Origin: Deltaproteobacteria bacterium
GTDB taxonomy: Bacteria; Myxococcota_A; UBA9160; UBA4427
Assembly (NCBI GenBank): GCA_002719955.1
Contig: PBFW01000007.1
Span: 3,724 to 67,723, forward strand
Length of the DNA: 64,000 nucleotides
Direction: 5' to 3'
The notes under the pieces were generated by a model. The model saw nothing but the letters and a program-made list of their open reading frames with translations, was not told the origin of the DNA and did no database searches. The translations under genes and the position numbers were made by a program. Shown piece by piece: positions 32,873 through 41,074 of the stretch (position 1 is its first letter; each line of letters starts with the position of its first letter).

Positions 32873-35164
32873 CTACCCAGCCTCCCCGCCATCGAGTCTC
32901 ACCTCGAGGACCGCACCCCGGCGGATCGCCTGATCGGGCACATCGAGCTGAACCTCGTCCCCATACCCCTCGAAGTAGACTCGATAGGGCCCCAGGGCTC
33001 GAACCGGGTCGCTGCCATCGGTCGCGAGCGGAATTCGAAGACGTGCCACTCCCCTATCATCCGCCATTGCGGTGGCGCGGTAGCGCAAGCGCCGCCCAAT
33101 CGGCGTCACCAGCTTGAGTTCGGCGACCAGTTTCGCCCCCGGAACGCCGGACGCCAGGATCTCGGCGCCCTCCACCAACTCGAATAGCTTGTACGGAACG
33201 ATTCGCTTGGGTATCCGCCCCCTGAAAGCGGCCGGAAGAAGCGAACCTCGTTTCGGCCCCTCGGTCACGAGTCGAAAATGCTCCAGGTGGGGGTGGCCCC
33301 CTCGCGCAGAGCCGTCGGCCATATGAAGCTGGAAGGCGAAGGCTCCCGGCCCGAGCCGACCCGTCGCCTGGCTGAATACGTAGCGGGCCCGGAGCCGTTC
33401 TGCGATCCTCAGTGCAGCCTGCTCATCCGGGGCAGCGAAGAAGCTCTGTACCCACTCCATCTTCTCGGCATCGAGATAGGGTCCGAAGTTGTTGGCTGGA
33501 ATCGGTCGCTGGGCACACCAGAGGAAGGTGTGTCCAAGGGCGACAGGAACGATAATTCCGTATTCTGGCACCGCGTCGGAATCGAGATACCCGGAGATTT
33601 CTGGCGTAGCCTGCCTAATCGTCTCGCAGAAGCGAAGCAGGCTCTGCTTCGCTGTGAGCCGCGGACGAGATCCCTCTTCTCGTTCGACCAGGGCGGCGAG
33701 CACACCACGAACCCTCGGAGTGTGGACGCGAGAAATCGCGGGCCAGAGCATTCCCACTCCGACCACCAGCGTGAGAACCATAGCGGTGCGCCGTCCGCCG
33801 GGAAGTCGCCGGGCAACCCAACCCGTAACGACAGCCACGATCCAAGCGAAAAAAACCGACCCGGGCACCGAAAAATCATGCGCGAACCTGAGTTGGAGTA
33901 ATGCCAACGCCGTCAGCACGGATGTCCAGACCAGCATCAAGACAGTCTCTGCGCGCCGATCGGGGCTACGAAGCCGGAGCGCGAGGAGGAGAGGGGCCAA
34001 TGGGAGCAGAAAGGCGAAATACCCGAAGCGCTGATGGGCGGGGCGTGCCAGTCGCACGTCATTGACCCCGAAAAGCGGCTGCTGTTCCGGGTTGACGGCG
34101 GCCCAACCATCCTGTTTGGCGAGGAACCCTGCTCCGGAGATCAACTCTTGGCGTACGTCGCTGAAGGCCAGACAGCCGAGCGCGATCAGGCCGGCCAGCA
34201 AGCCGGTGCGAAAAGCGCGGCGAACCGCGGACGGCTGAGGCCACCGCGGCTCCAGATAGGCGAGGATCCCCGTCAACAACGAGAGGGAGACGAGGACCAG
34301 AGGATGAATCCAGGAAAGCGTCGTCGTCGTGAAGCGCCCGCCCGGCGGATCTCCGCCCGCCCACAACCATGGCACCACCAACGCGGTCGCGAAGAGGGCG
34401 GTGCCAGCCTGCGCCCACAAGCGGTCCGGTCGCCGACCGACCACCGCCGCGACCACTAGACGCGCGCCTTCCCCGACGGCTAGATAGAGGAGACTGCCGC
34501 TCCAGACCAGCAACATGGCGGCGACGATCAGGCCATGTATGAGCGCAGCCAAGAGATCCCAGCGCCTATTCCGTAGCGGGTCCGGGCGCAGCTCGACCAT
34601 CGATGAGGCGAGCCAGCCGGCCACAAGCAGCGATACGGCGGCATGGTGATCGAAATTTCCGACCTGTGAAAGCAGGGTACTCGCCGGGAGCAATGCGAAG
34701 ATCCAGGCCGCTCCGAGTCCGATCCCCGCGCTTGCGAAACGCCGTCCGATGACGAAGATGGGCACCACGCAGAGGCTGGAGGCAACCGGCGAGACCCAAG
34801 CCGCCACCCACTCGAAGGTCGCGGGGGAGTCCCCCAGGAGCCTGGCCAGACCCGCTACCCCCCAGTCGTAGAGAGGGGGCATCGGCACCAATGCTCCATC
34901 CGGATAGGCAATGAAGCGATCGAAATAGAGGACTTCCGGGAAGTTGACGAAGCTGTAAAACGCCCGGCGAGCGTGATAGGCAGCGTCATGAAGCGCGATA
35001 TCGGCTCCGCCCCCCTCCCTTACAACTTGCGCGTATGCGACGGAGCGGAGCGCGAGAGCCACCAGTCCGGCTGCTGCGATTCCCAGTCCGATCGCAACCC
35101 GACCGAGCGGGAAGGGGCCGGGGCGGGATGATTCCGGAACCTGGGCCGCGGAGTTTTCGCTCAC
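32873..35164 (-). CDS. AglB-like STT3 oligosaccharyltransferase homologue, WWDYG lost
   Basis: A 763-residue GT-C protein with about 13 helices and a soluble C-terminal domain. It follows archaeal AglB rather than PglB: ALHDAAYHARRAFYSFVNFP with D60 and H64, IAYPDGALVPMPPLYDWG, SQVGNFDHHAAV (D172-H-H, the second catalytic motif), and NPEQQP at 359-364 in the position of the external-loop Glu motif. The WWDYGH signature is replaced by PVALGH at 540-545, followed by the expected RPIPANNFG (compare ERIPNANPF). Only the G-H remains of the acceptor-binding motif. It probably transfers a lipid-linked glycan in the periplasm, but the acceptor rule cannot be the canonical one. Confidence 0.82.
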   Translation of the reverse strand: MSENSAAQVPESSRPGPFPLGRVAIGLGIAAAGLVALALRSVAYAQVVREGGGADIALHDAAYHARRAFYSFVNFPEVLYFDRFIAYPDGALVPMPPLYDWGVAGLARLLGDSPATFEWVAAWVSPVASSLCVVPIFVIGRRFASAGIGLGAAWIFALLPASTLLSQVGNFDHHAAVSLLVAGWLASSMVELRPDPLRNRRWDLLAALIHGLIVAAMLLVWSGSLLYLAVGEGARLVVAAVVGRRPDRLWAQAGTALFATALVVPWLWAGGDPPGGRFTTTTLSWIHPLVLVSLSLLTGILAYLEPRWPQPSAVRRAFRTGLLAGLIALGCLAFSDVRQELISGAGFLAKQDGWAAVNPEQQPLFGVNDVRLARPAHQRFGYFAFLLPLAPLLLALRLRSPDRRAETVLMLVWTSVLTALALLQLRFAHDFSVPGSVFFAWIVAVVTGWVARRLPGGRRTAMVLTLVVGVGMLWPAISRVHTPRVRGVLAALVEREEGSRPRLTAKQSLLRFCETIRQATPEISGYLDSDAVPEYGIIVPVALGHTFLWCAQRPIPANNFGPYLDAEKMEWVQSFFAAPDEQAALRIAERLRARYVFSQATGRLGPGAFAFQLHMADGSARGGHPHLEHFRLVTEGPKRGSLLPAAFRGRIPKRIVPYKLFELVEGAEILASGVPGAKLVAELKLVTPIGRRLRYRATAMADDRGVARLRIPLATDGSDPVRALGPYRVYFEGYGDEVQLDVPDQAIRRGAVLEVRLDGGEAG

Positions 35165-35628
35165 GGGAGGGAGCGCTCCGTGATGAGCGACGCCCTGGCC
35201 ATTGCCGACGCACAGAGTGAAGAGATGCGCGCGAGCACCGGCTTCGATGAGCGGGATCCCTCGAATTGAGGAAGGTTGCCTGCGATCAGGCGCAGCGGGG
35301 GAGGCGGGATGGAATCGAATCCCTGCTCAGTGCGCATCCGGTCATCCCCTTCACGATTCCGGCCGCAACAGGTCCCCCACACGGGACTGCGCGGTCTTCC
35401 GTCGATCGATGCGCAATGGGGGGAGAGTCCGGGAGTGATAGCCCAGCCTGACACCTCCCGGAAGGACCGCATCCACGAAGTCGGGCGGGACGATGAGGGT
35501 CCGGCATGGTGCGGAGCACGCTCGATCGGCCCATTGGAACGCAGTCAACCAAGGGAGAAGCGTGGTGAAGATCCCTTTGGAATCCTTGAAGAGCGCACGC
35601 TTCCCGCCCCCTGCGCAAAAGACCTTCC
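35165..35628. other. Gap between STT3-like gene and sterol desaturase gene
   Basis: No gene recognised. A minus-strand frame at about 35351-35620 reads fairly naturally (for example FKDSKGIFTTLLPWLTAFQW) but has no usable start after the desaturase stop and no family resemblance. It may be a remnant. The stretch should include the promoter of the STT3-like gene. Confidence 0.35.
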
Positions 35629-36600
35629 TCAGAGTGGATGCAACCCAGTCCCCGATCCCCCGCCGGTCCCTCGATCGATCTGAAGGGCACTCTCGCGTTC
35701 GATATTCGACCAACGAAAGGGGGAGATCCATTGCGCGAAGAAGCCGCGGGGAAAGGCGTCGAGGCCGTCGATCCCCACCTCGGTCGGTGCCTCGCGATCC
35801 TCCGGCAGATAGCGAGTTCCAAAAAACGCATCCCAAAAGATATAGACGTTTCCATAATTGCGGTCCGCTTCGGCGCGCAAGCAGGAGTGATGCCAACGGT
35901 GGACGTCGCCGACGCTGTAGATCCAGGAGAGCGGACCGAGTCGGAAGGCGATATTTGCGTGTTGGAAAGCATCGGCAGATAACGCGGCGACCGTCGTCAG
36001 CGCGAGAACGGTCTCACCCACCCCGAGCATCGCGAGCGGGAACACGCCGAGGAACCCGAAACGGAAGGCGATCTCGAGAGGATGCGCCCGCGCGCCGTTC
36101 AGCCAGTAGAGACGCGTCACGCTGTGGTGGGTCGCATGGAATCGCCAGAGCCAATCAGCGCTATGCATCACACGATGGCCCCAATAATCAAAGAATTCAC
36201 GAACGACCGTGGCCAACAGGACCTGCGCGGCGATCGGCCAGCTCGTTGGCCAGCCCCCCCCCGACATCTGCTCGGAGAGCCAGCCCCCAGCAGCGACCGC
36301 AAGGCTCGCCACCGTTGGGGCGAGCAGAGCGCTGACGCCGAGATGGGTCGGCATATAGAGCGCATCGGTGCGGAGATCGCCCTCGGATCGATTCCAATCG
36401 TCATGCCAAGGCAGAACCCGCTCCATCAGAGCCACGAGAACGAATGCCGCGAGGCTGATCGGCAGCACCACCTGCGCGGGCTGCATCCCCGCCTTCATCA
36501 TCGACAACGCGGCCACGAGCGCGCTTAGCACCGCGAGGGGTAGGATCGAGACCGCCAGCACCTTCTGCCATGTCCGCTCGAGATCGGAGCCCTTGCGCAT
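35629..36600 (-). CDS. Sterol desaturase / fatty acid hydroxylase family protein
   Basis: A 323-residue membrane protein with four to five helices and the eight-histidine di-iron signature of the ERG3/FA-hydroxylase superfamily: HRVMH at 142-146, HATHH at 155-159, an additional His in FQHAN (H214) and HRWHH at 234-238. Members hydroxylate or desaturate sterols, carotenoids, fatty acids or ether lipids (alkylglycerol monooxygenase type) using O2. The substrate is unknown, and no sterol-synthesis genes are visible in the window. It is transcribed alone, with a 464-bp gap downstream. Confidence 0.9.
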   Translation of the reverse strand: MRKGSDLERTWQKVLAVSILPLAVLSALVAALSMMKAGMQPAQVVLPISLAAFVLVALMERVLPWHDDWNRSEGDLRTDALYMPTHLGVSALLAPTVASLAVAAGGWLSEQMSGGGWPTSWPIAAQVLLATVVREFFDYWGHRVMHSADWLWRFHATHHSVTRLYWLNGARAHPLEIAFRFGFLGVFPLAMLGVGETVLALTTVAALSADAFQHANIAFRLGPLSWIYSVGDVHRWHHSCLRAEADRNYGNVYIFWDAFFGTRYLPEDREAPTEVGIDGLDAFPRGFFAQWISPFRWSNIERESALQIDRGTGGGSGTGLHPL

Positions 36601-36682
36601 TCGTCTCTCCTATCCATCCGCGAGTCCCAGAGCGTGCAGGCCGTCGATCCAATCGCAAGGCCTCCGGATCGGACGCGGCCGC

Positions 36683-38005
36683 TCAATTCGGCGGCGCCCC
36701 CCCGGAAGGCACACCGGCCGCGGGCCCCGGGGCCAGGCGGGCCGCATTCGAGCGGGCGAGCTCCGCCTCGGTATCGGCCCTTTCTCGCTCGATCGCGAGG
36801 AATGCCTCACGCGACGCCTGAGTCGCTCTTCTCTCTGTTGCGCGGTCGCTCGCCTCGATCGACATCGTGATATAGGCGGCCAATCTCTCCTGACGACCCG
36901 GATCAATGGTCGTCGCCCTGAGCAGGCCCGCCCTCGCTCGATCATATCGACCTGCTCCGAGCGCTTCGAGCGCCCGTTTCTCCAGCACGTCCGCCTCGAG
37001 CTGATCCCATTCCCTCTGGATGCTCCCGTCGAGCGCGCGCGCGGCTTCGATCTTCTCGAGCGCCATCGCCCAGCTCCCGGCATTCTTCAGATTCCGCGCG
37101 ATCCGGATCGTTTCGGACGCGATCTCCCGGTCCACGGTCTCGCTGCCGAAAATCAGGGACGCCTTCGATCGCAGACTCGCCGAACGCTTCACGAATCCCA
37201 ATTCCGAAAGTCGCAGGACCGCGACGGCGAGTTCGGACGGTGTGTGCCGCCCGGAGGAAGGATCGAGCAAGAATCGCTGCGCCTGAAGAATTCCCTTTCC
37301 CAGTCCGGGATCGATCGTCCGGGTCGAGGCCGTCGCTTCGTCCCGCCCTTCGACAAGAAGGCTTGCCGTGAGTGTCGCGGGCGGATCGAAGAGGGGCGCC
37401 GTCAGGAGATCGAGCAGCACCACCTCGGTCTCGGCCCCTTCCGCCGCGGTCGAAACACGAAGCGGAGGAAGCGTGTCGAGCTGGAGATCGAGGTGCGTCC
37501 CAATTCGGTCGGTCCGGGTCTCCACCTCGACATGGCTTTCGATCGGATGAGATCCGGCGATCCGTTCCACATGACGATTCTTCCACATCGCTTCGGAATT
37601 GAGTGCCGGGTTGATCATCGCAAACCAATGGTTCCCGTTGAAAGTGAAGAGCGCCCAGAGAAGGGTGATCGGAGAAGACACGAATTCGAGCGACTCTCTG
37701 AACGGACTGAAGGGAAGAATCAGCTGAATGGACTCCTCTGTCCTCGGAGTACGGGTGGTCGTGATCTCGGTTCGCATGACCCGCAATTTCAGTGTTGCTT
37801 CCTCGAGGATCCGATCCGAGTTCTCGTCGCCGGAAACCTGTTCCTCCAGCCATTGAATTTCGTATTCCGGTGCGCCCGTGACCCGATCCGGATCACCGAG
37901 CCGGATACGCTTTTCCATGCTTCCCTCGAGGACGTTCGCGCAGCCGATGAGCTGATGGAAAACGAAGAGGGCAACCAGCGCAGCCGGGGAAATCAAGTTC
38001 TTCAT
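36683..38005 (-). CDS. Outer-membrane-type lipoprotein of unknown function
   Basis: I choose ATG 38005 (MKNLISPAALVALFVFHQLI), which gives a lipoprotein signal with lipobox LIGC and C22 as the lipidated residue; the frame opens 7 codons earlier. The 440-residue mature protein has a mixed N-terminal part and a helical C-terminal half with TPR-like character (AGSWAMALEKIEAARALDGS, LGAGRYDRARAGLLRATTID). It ends in a charged coiled-coil segment (RATERRATQASREAFLAIER) and a Pro/Gly/Ala-rich tail. I do not recognise the family. TPR-like lipoproteins often scaffold envelope complexes (inference). Confidence 0.7.
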   Translation of the reverse strand: MKNLISPAALVALFVFHQLIGCANVLEGSMEKRIRLGDPDRVTGAPEYEIQWLEEQVSGDENSDRILEEATLKLRVMRTEITTTRTPRTEESIQLILPFSPFRESLEFVSSPITLLWALFTFNGNHWFAMINPALNSEAMWKNRHVERIAGSHPIESHVEVETRTDRIGTHLDLQLDTLPPLRVSTAAEGAETEVVLLDLLTAPLFDPPATLTASLLVEGRDEATASTRTIDPGLGKGILQAQRFLLDPSSGRHTPSELAVAVLRLSELGFVKRSASLRSKASLIFGSETVDREIASETIRIARNLKNAGSWAMALEKIEAARALDGSIQREWDQLEADVLEKRALEALGAGRYDRARAGLLRATTIDPGRQERLAAYITMSIEASDRATERRATQASREAFLAIERERADTEAELARSNAARLAPGPAAGVPSGGAPPN

Positions 38006-38275
38006 GCGTCGGACCTCAACAGACAAGACCGGTCAGCGCAGATCGGTCTCACCCCGAGCCGATCGAGAGCCACAGATAGATGCTCGGTCGGCATCCTGGA
38101 CTCGCGCATTCCCGGTCAGGAGCTTACACCGATCGGTGCAGAAGGTGAAGCAGCCGGCGGGGCAACACGAAAGCCCGCGCCGGGATCTGTGCGACGAGAA
38201 AGTCGTTCTCGGAACCCTCCGCACGGCGATGGTCATCGCCGCAGCCTGAGAGCCGGAAAAACGGACCCACGCCAA

Positions 38276-38977
38276 TCAGAGGTATCGACTCTGCCAACCG
38301 CAGCCCTGCATGGGGTCGTCACACAGCGGCTGGGCGGGGCCATCCTTGACAACGCAATACTCCCCCTGACTACACGGTTCACCCTGGATCTGTTCGGAGA
38401 GGGCGATGATCTGTTGTTGTAGCCCGGCGAAATAATCCACCGGTTCCATGATAGCGCCGCGAGTGAGCGCCAGATCCCAGGCATCCTTGGCACTCAATCC
38501 GCGATATTTCATCTGATAGTAGGCCGCGAGACGACCCGTCCGGTGGCAACCGCAGGTACAGCGGAAGGCGATCTTCTTCCCCTGCGCCTGAGCGACGCCG
38601 ACCCAGGAATCGAAACGCTCCAGCCACGCCGAACTCAGGGGCGCCAGATCATCCTCCACGTTGTAGATGACTTCGAGCGTCGGACACTCGTCGCGGTAGG
38701 CCCCCTCGTGTTCATGAGCCGTACCCGCAAGCACGACGATTTCAGTCACGCCGAGTTCACAGAGGCCCCGCATGTCCAAGGCATCTGGTTCGCCCATCCG
38801 GTAGATCTCGAACCCTGTCTCGGGGTCGCGATCGATCAGATGGAGATTATTGACGGCGGTGGGATTGCTGTTTCGGTCGATCGTGTCCGCGGGGCGTGAG
38901 ATCACGTAATACCCAACCCCCGATAGCGCTCCGAAGAGGAGGAGGGTGACGACAAGAATCTTGCCCATGGTCTTCAT
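38276..38977 (-). CDS. Exported dual-specificity-phosphatase-like protein
   Basis: A 233-residue protein with one N-terminal membrane segment (ILVVTLLLFGALSGVGYYVI), so the catalytic domain faces the periplasm. The P-loop is FRCTCGCHRTGRL: C140-x5-R146-T147-G148, matching the HCxxGxxRTG loop of DSP/tyrosine phosphatases except that the preceding His is Arg. DD at 109-110 could supply the general acid. VNNLHLIDRDPETGFEIYRM and GLCELGVTEIVVL match the start of the DSP fold. Substrate unknown. It is divergent from the sulfatase gene (about 300 bp between starts). Confidence 0.75.
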   Translation of the reverse strand: MKTMGKILVVTLLLFGALSGVGYYVISRPADTIDRNSNPTAVNNLHLIDRDPETGFEIYRMGEPDALDMRGLCELGVTEIVVLAGTAHEHEGAYRDECPTLEVIYNVEDDLAPLSSAWLERFDSWVGVAQAQGKKIAFRCTCGCHRTGRLAAYYQMKYRGLSAKDAWDLALTRGAIMEPVDYFAGLQQQIIALSEQIQGEPCSQGEYCVVKDGPAQPLCDDPMQGCGWQSRYL

Positions 38978-39283
38978 CTTTCCGGTCCACCCCCAAGAAA
39001 TTCAGCCGGGACTATACCATCGTGCCGCCGTAGCGAATCGTCCAAGGGGGCTAGAAGCCGAATTGCCGCCCCCTCGAGAAGTGACGTCTCGACATGGGCG
39101 ACGGAAGAAGTCGGCGCGCGCATTTCTCGGTCGGATCGAACCCAACTCGCCTCGTTCTCCCGCTGCTGTAACATGGGGTCCCCGATGCTGGAAGCCGCTC
39201 GCCGCGGTTCGATCCTGTCGGATGGTCTCCGACACGATCACCATTCCGACCCTTCCGTGGCGATCCGCTCTCTGGGAGACCCC

Positions 39284-41074
39284 ATGCGTCCCATGCCGAT
39301 GACTCTGGTCCGCCGCTCGAGGCGAAACGCACGGATTGGAGCACCGCTGCTCCTCCTCGTCCTGGCGGGCGCACTGAGCCTCCAAGGCTGCACGACCGTC
39401 GCCCCACCCAGCGTCCAACCGAACGTATTGGTCATCATCGCCGACGACCTCGGCTGGGGAGATATCGGCGCCCTCGGCAGCGAGATCCCAACACCGAATA
39501 TCGACGGGCTGGCCGCCGATGGCGTGATCTTCACGAATTTCCACACCGCCGCGACCTGCTCGCCAAGCCGCGCGATGCTGATGACGGGAGTCGACAGTCA
39601 TCTCGCTGGACTCGGAAACATGATCACCTTCATGCCGTCCAATCAGCGCGGCCAACCGGGCTACGAAGGACATCTGAACCAGCGCGTGCGCACTCTGGGC
39701 GAGCTTTTCCAGGCGGCTGGCTACCAGACTGGCTTCTTCGGAAAATGGCATCTCGGTGAAGAACCCGGACAGCTCCCACATGACCGCGGCTTCGAAGTGA
39801 CCCTGGCGCTGGTAACGGGTGGCGCCGACAATTGGAGCGCCCTCGGTGCGGCCCCCGTGCGGCCCGCGTCCGAACCCTTCTCCCGCAACGGGACGCTCAT
39901 CGAGCGACCCAAGGGATTTTCGAGCGAACTCTATACGGACGAACTGCTCGACTTCCTGGCCGGACCCGCGGCCACCGGGAAGAACCCCTTCCTCGCAGTG
40001 CTTTCCTTCCAGGCCGTCCACTGGCCCCATCATGCACCGGACGAGGCGCTCGCGCGCCATCGCGATCGCTACCGGCTGGGATGGGACGAAATCCGCGGGG
40101 TGCGGCACGAAAGATTGATCGAGAAGGGGCTGCTCCCAGCAGGCACGAAGATGCGCAGACGGGATCCCAGCATCTCCGCGTGGAGCGAACTGGACGCCGC
40201 CGAGCAGCGCAGGGAAGCCGCGAGAATGGGCGCCTATGCCGCCATGCTCGACGATATGGATGAACAGATCGGGCGTGTCCTGGATGCGCTCGAGGAGAGC
40301 GGGCAGGCGCGAGACACCGTGGTCGTTTTTCTCTCCGACAACGGCCCGGACCCCTCGGAACCCAATCGCTCAGCACGGGCCCTTTCCTGGTATGCCGCCC
40401 GCTACCCCGACACACGCGACGAGGCGATCGGGCGCCCGGGGTCGTTCCCAACCTACGGACCGCAATGGGCCCAGACCGGTGCGATCCACCTTCGTGGCTA
40501 CAAGGGTCAGGCCGCCGAGGGAGGTATGCGCGTGCCTCTGATCGTCCGTTACCCGCCCACACTCGAAGCGGGCCGGCGGGTGGATGCCTTCGTTTTCGCC
40601 CCGGACCTCGTGCCGACCCTGCTCGATTCCGCAGGGTTGGCACATCCCGGCGGCGGCGACGCCAAGGATGGCTCCGGCCCGATCCATCCACTCACCGGCC
40701 GCAGCGCCTGGCCGACCTTGCGCGGAGCGAGCGAACGAGTCCACGCGGCGGACGAGGCCATCGGATACGAATTGATGACGACCGCCGCGCTCTTTCAGGG
40801 CGACTACAAGCTGGTGCGAAACGGTCCACCCTCCGGAGATGGAAAGTGGATGTTATTCGACCTGACACGAGATCCGGGTGAACTCGAAGATCTGTCCGAT
40901 GCGATGGCCCCACGCGCGAGGAGCATGGAGCGTGCATTCGACGCCTACTCGGAGCGTGTCGGTGTCATCCCCGTCCCCCCGGACTACGACGTCTTCAAGA
41001 TGCTGGTCGGCGCACCACGAGCGGAGTCGGAGTCGGAGTCGGAGTCGGACGAAAACGGTGAGGGAGATCGTTAG
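39284..41074 (+). CDS. Lipoprotein arylsulfatase-type sulfatase
   Basis: Start chosen at ATG 39284 (MRPMPMTLVR), with GGGAGA upstream, giving 596 residues and a lipoprotein signal ending LQGC (C36). The catalytic domain shows NVLVIIADDLGWGD (metal-binding D54/D55) and CSPSR at 92-96, where Cys is the residue converted to formylglycine. GFFGKWHLGE and VVFLSDNGPDPSE complete the alkaline-phosphatase-fold metal site. The enzyme would hydrolyse sulfate esters at the envelope and needs a cytoplasmic formylglycine-generating enzyme. It ends with a Glu-Ser repeat tail. The last four bases overlap the convergent GT-C gene. Confidence 0.93.
   Translation: MRPMPMTLVRRSRRNARIGAPLLLLVLAGALSLQGCTTVAPPSVQPNVLVIIADDLGWGDIGALGSEIPTPNIDGLAADGVIFTNFHTAATCSPSRAMLMTGVDSHLAGLGNMITFMPSNQRGQPGYEGHLNQRVRTLGELFQAAGYQTGFFGKWHLGEEPGQLPHDRGFEVTLALVTGGADNWSALGAAPVRPASEPFSRNGTLIERPKGFSSELYTDELLDFLAGPAATGKNPFLAVLSFQAVHWPHHAPDEALARHRDRYRLGWDEIRGVRHERLIEKGLLPAGTKMRRRDPSISAWSELDAAEQRREAARMGAYAAMLDDMDEQIGRVLDALEESGQARDTVVVFLSDNGPDPSEPNRSARALSWYAARYPDTRDEAIGRPGSFPTYGPQWAQTGAIHLRGYKGQAAEGGMRVPLIVRYPPTLEAGRRVDAFVFAPDLVPTLLDSAGLAHPGGGDAKDGSGPIHPLTGRSAWPTLRGASERVHAADEAIGYELMTTAALFQGDYKLVRNGPPSGDGKWMLFDLTRDPGELEDLSDAMAPRARSMERAFDAYSERVGVIPVPPDYDVFKMLVGAPRAESESESESDENGEGDR
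41024..41047 (+). repeat. Four tandem GAGTCG hexamers in the sulfatase tail
   Basis: Four perfect 6-base repeats encode (Glu-Ser)4 just before the sulfatase C-terminus. Changes in copy number would keep the frame and only lengthen or shorten the acidic tail. Confidence 0.85.
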
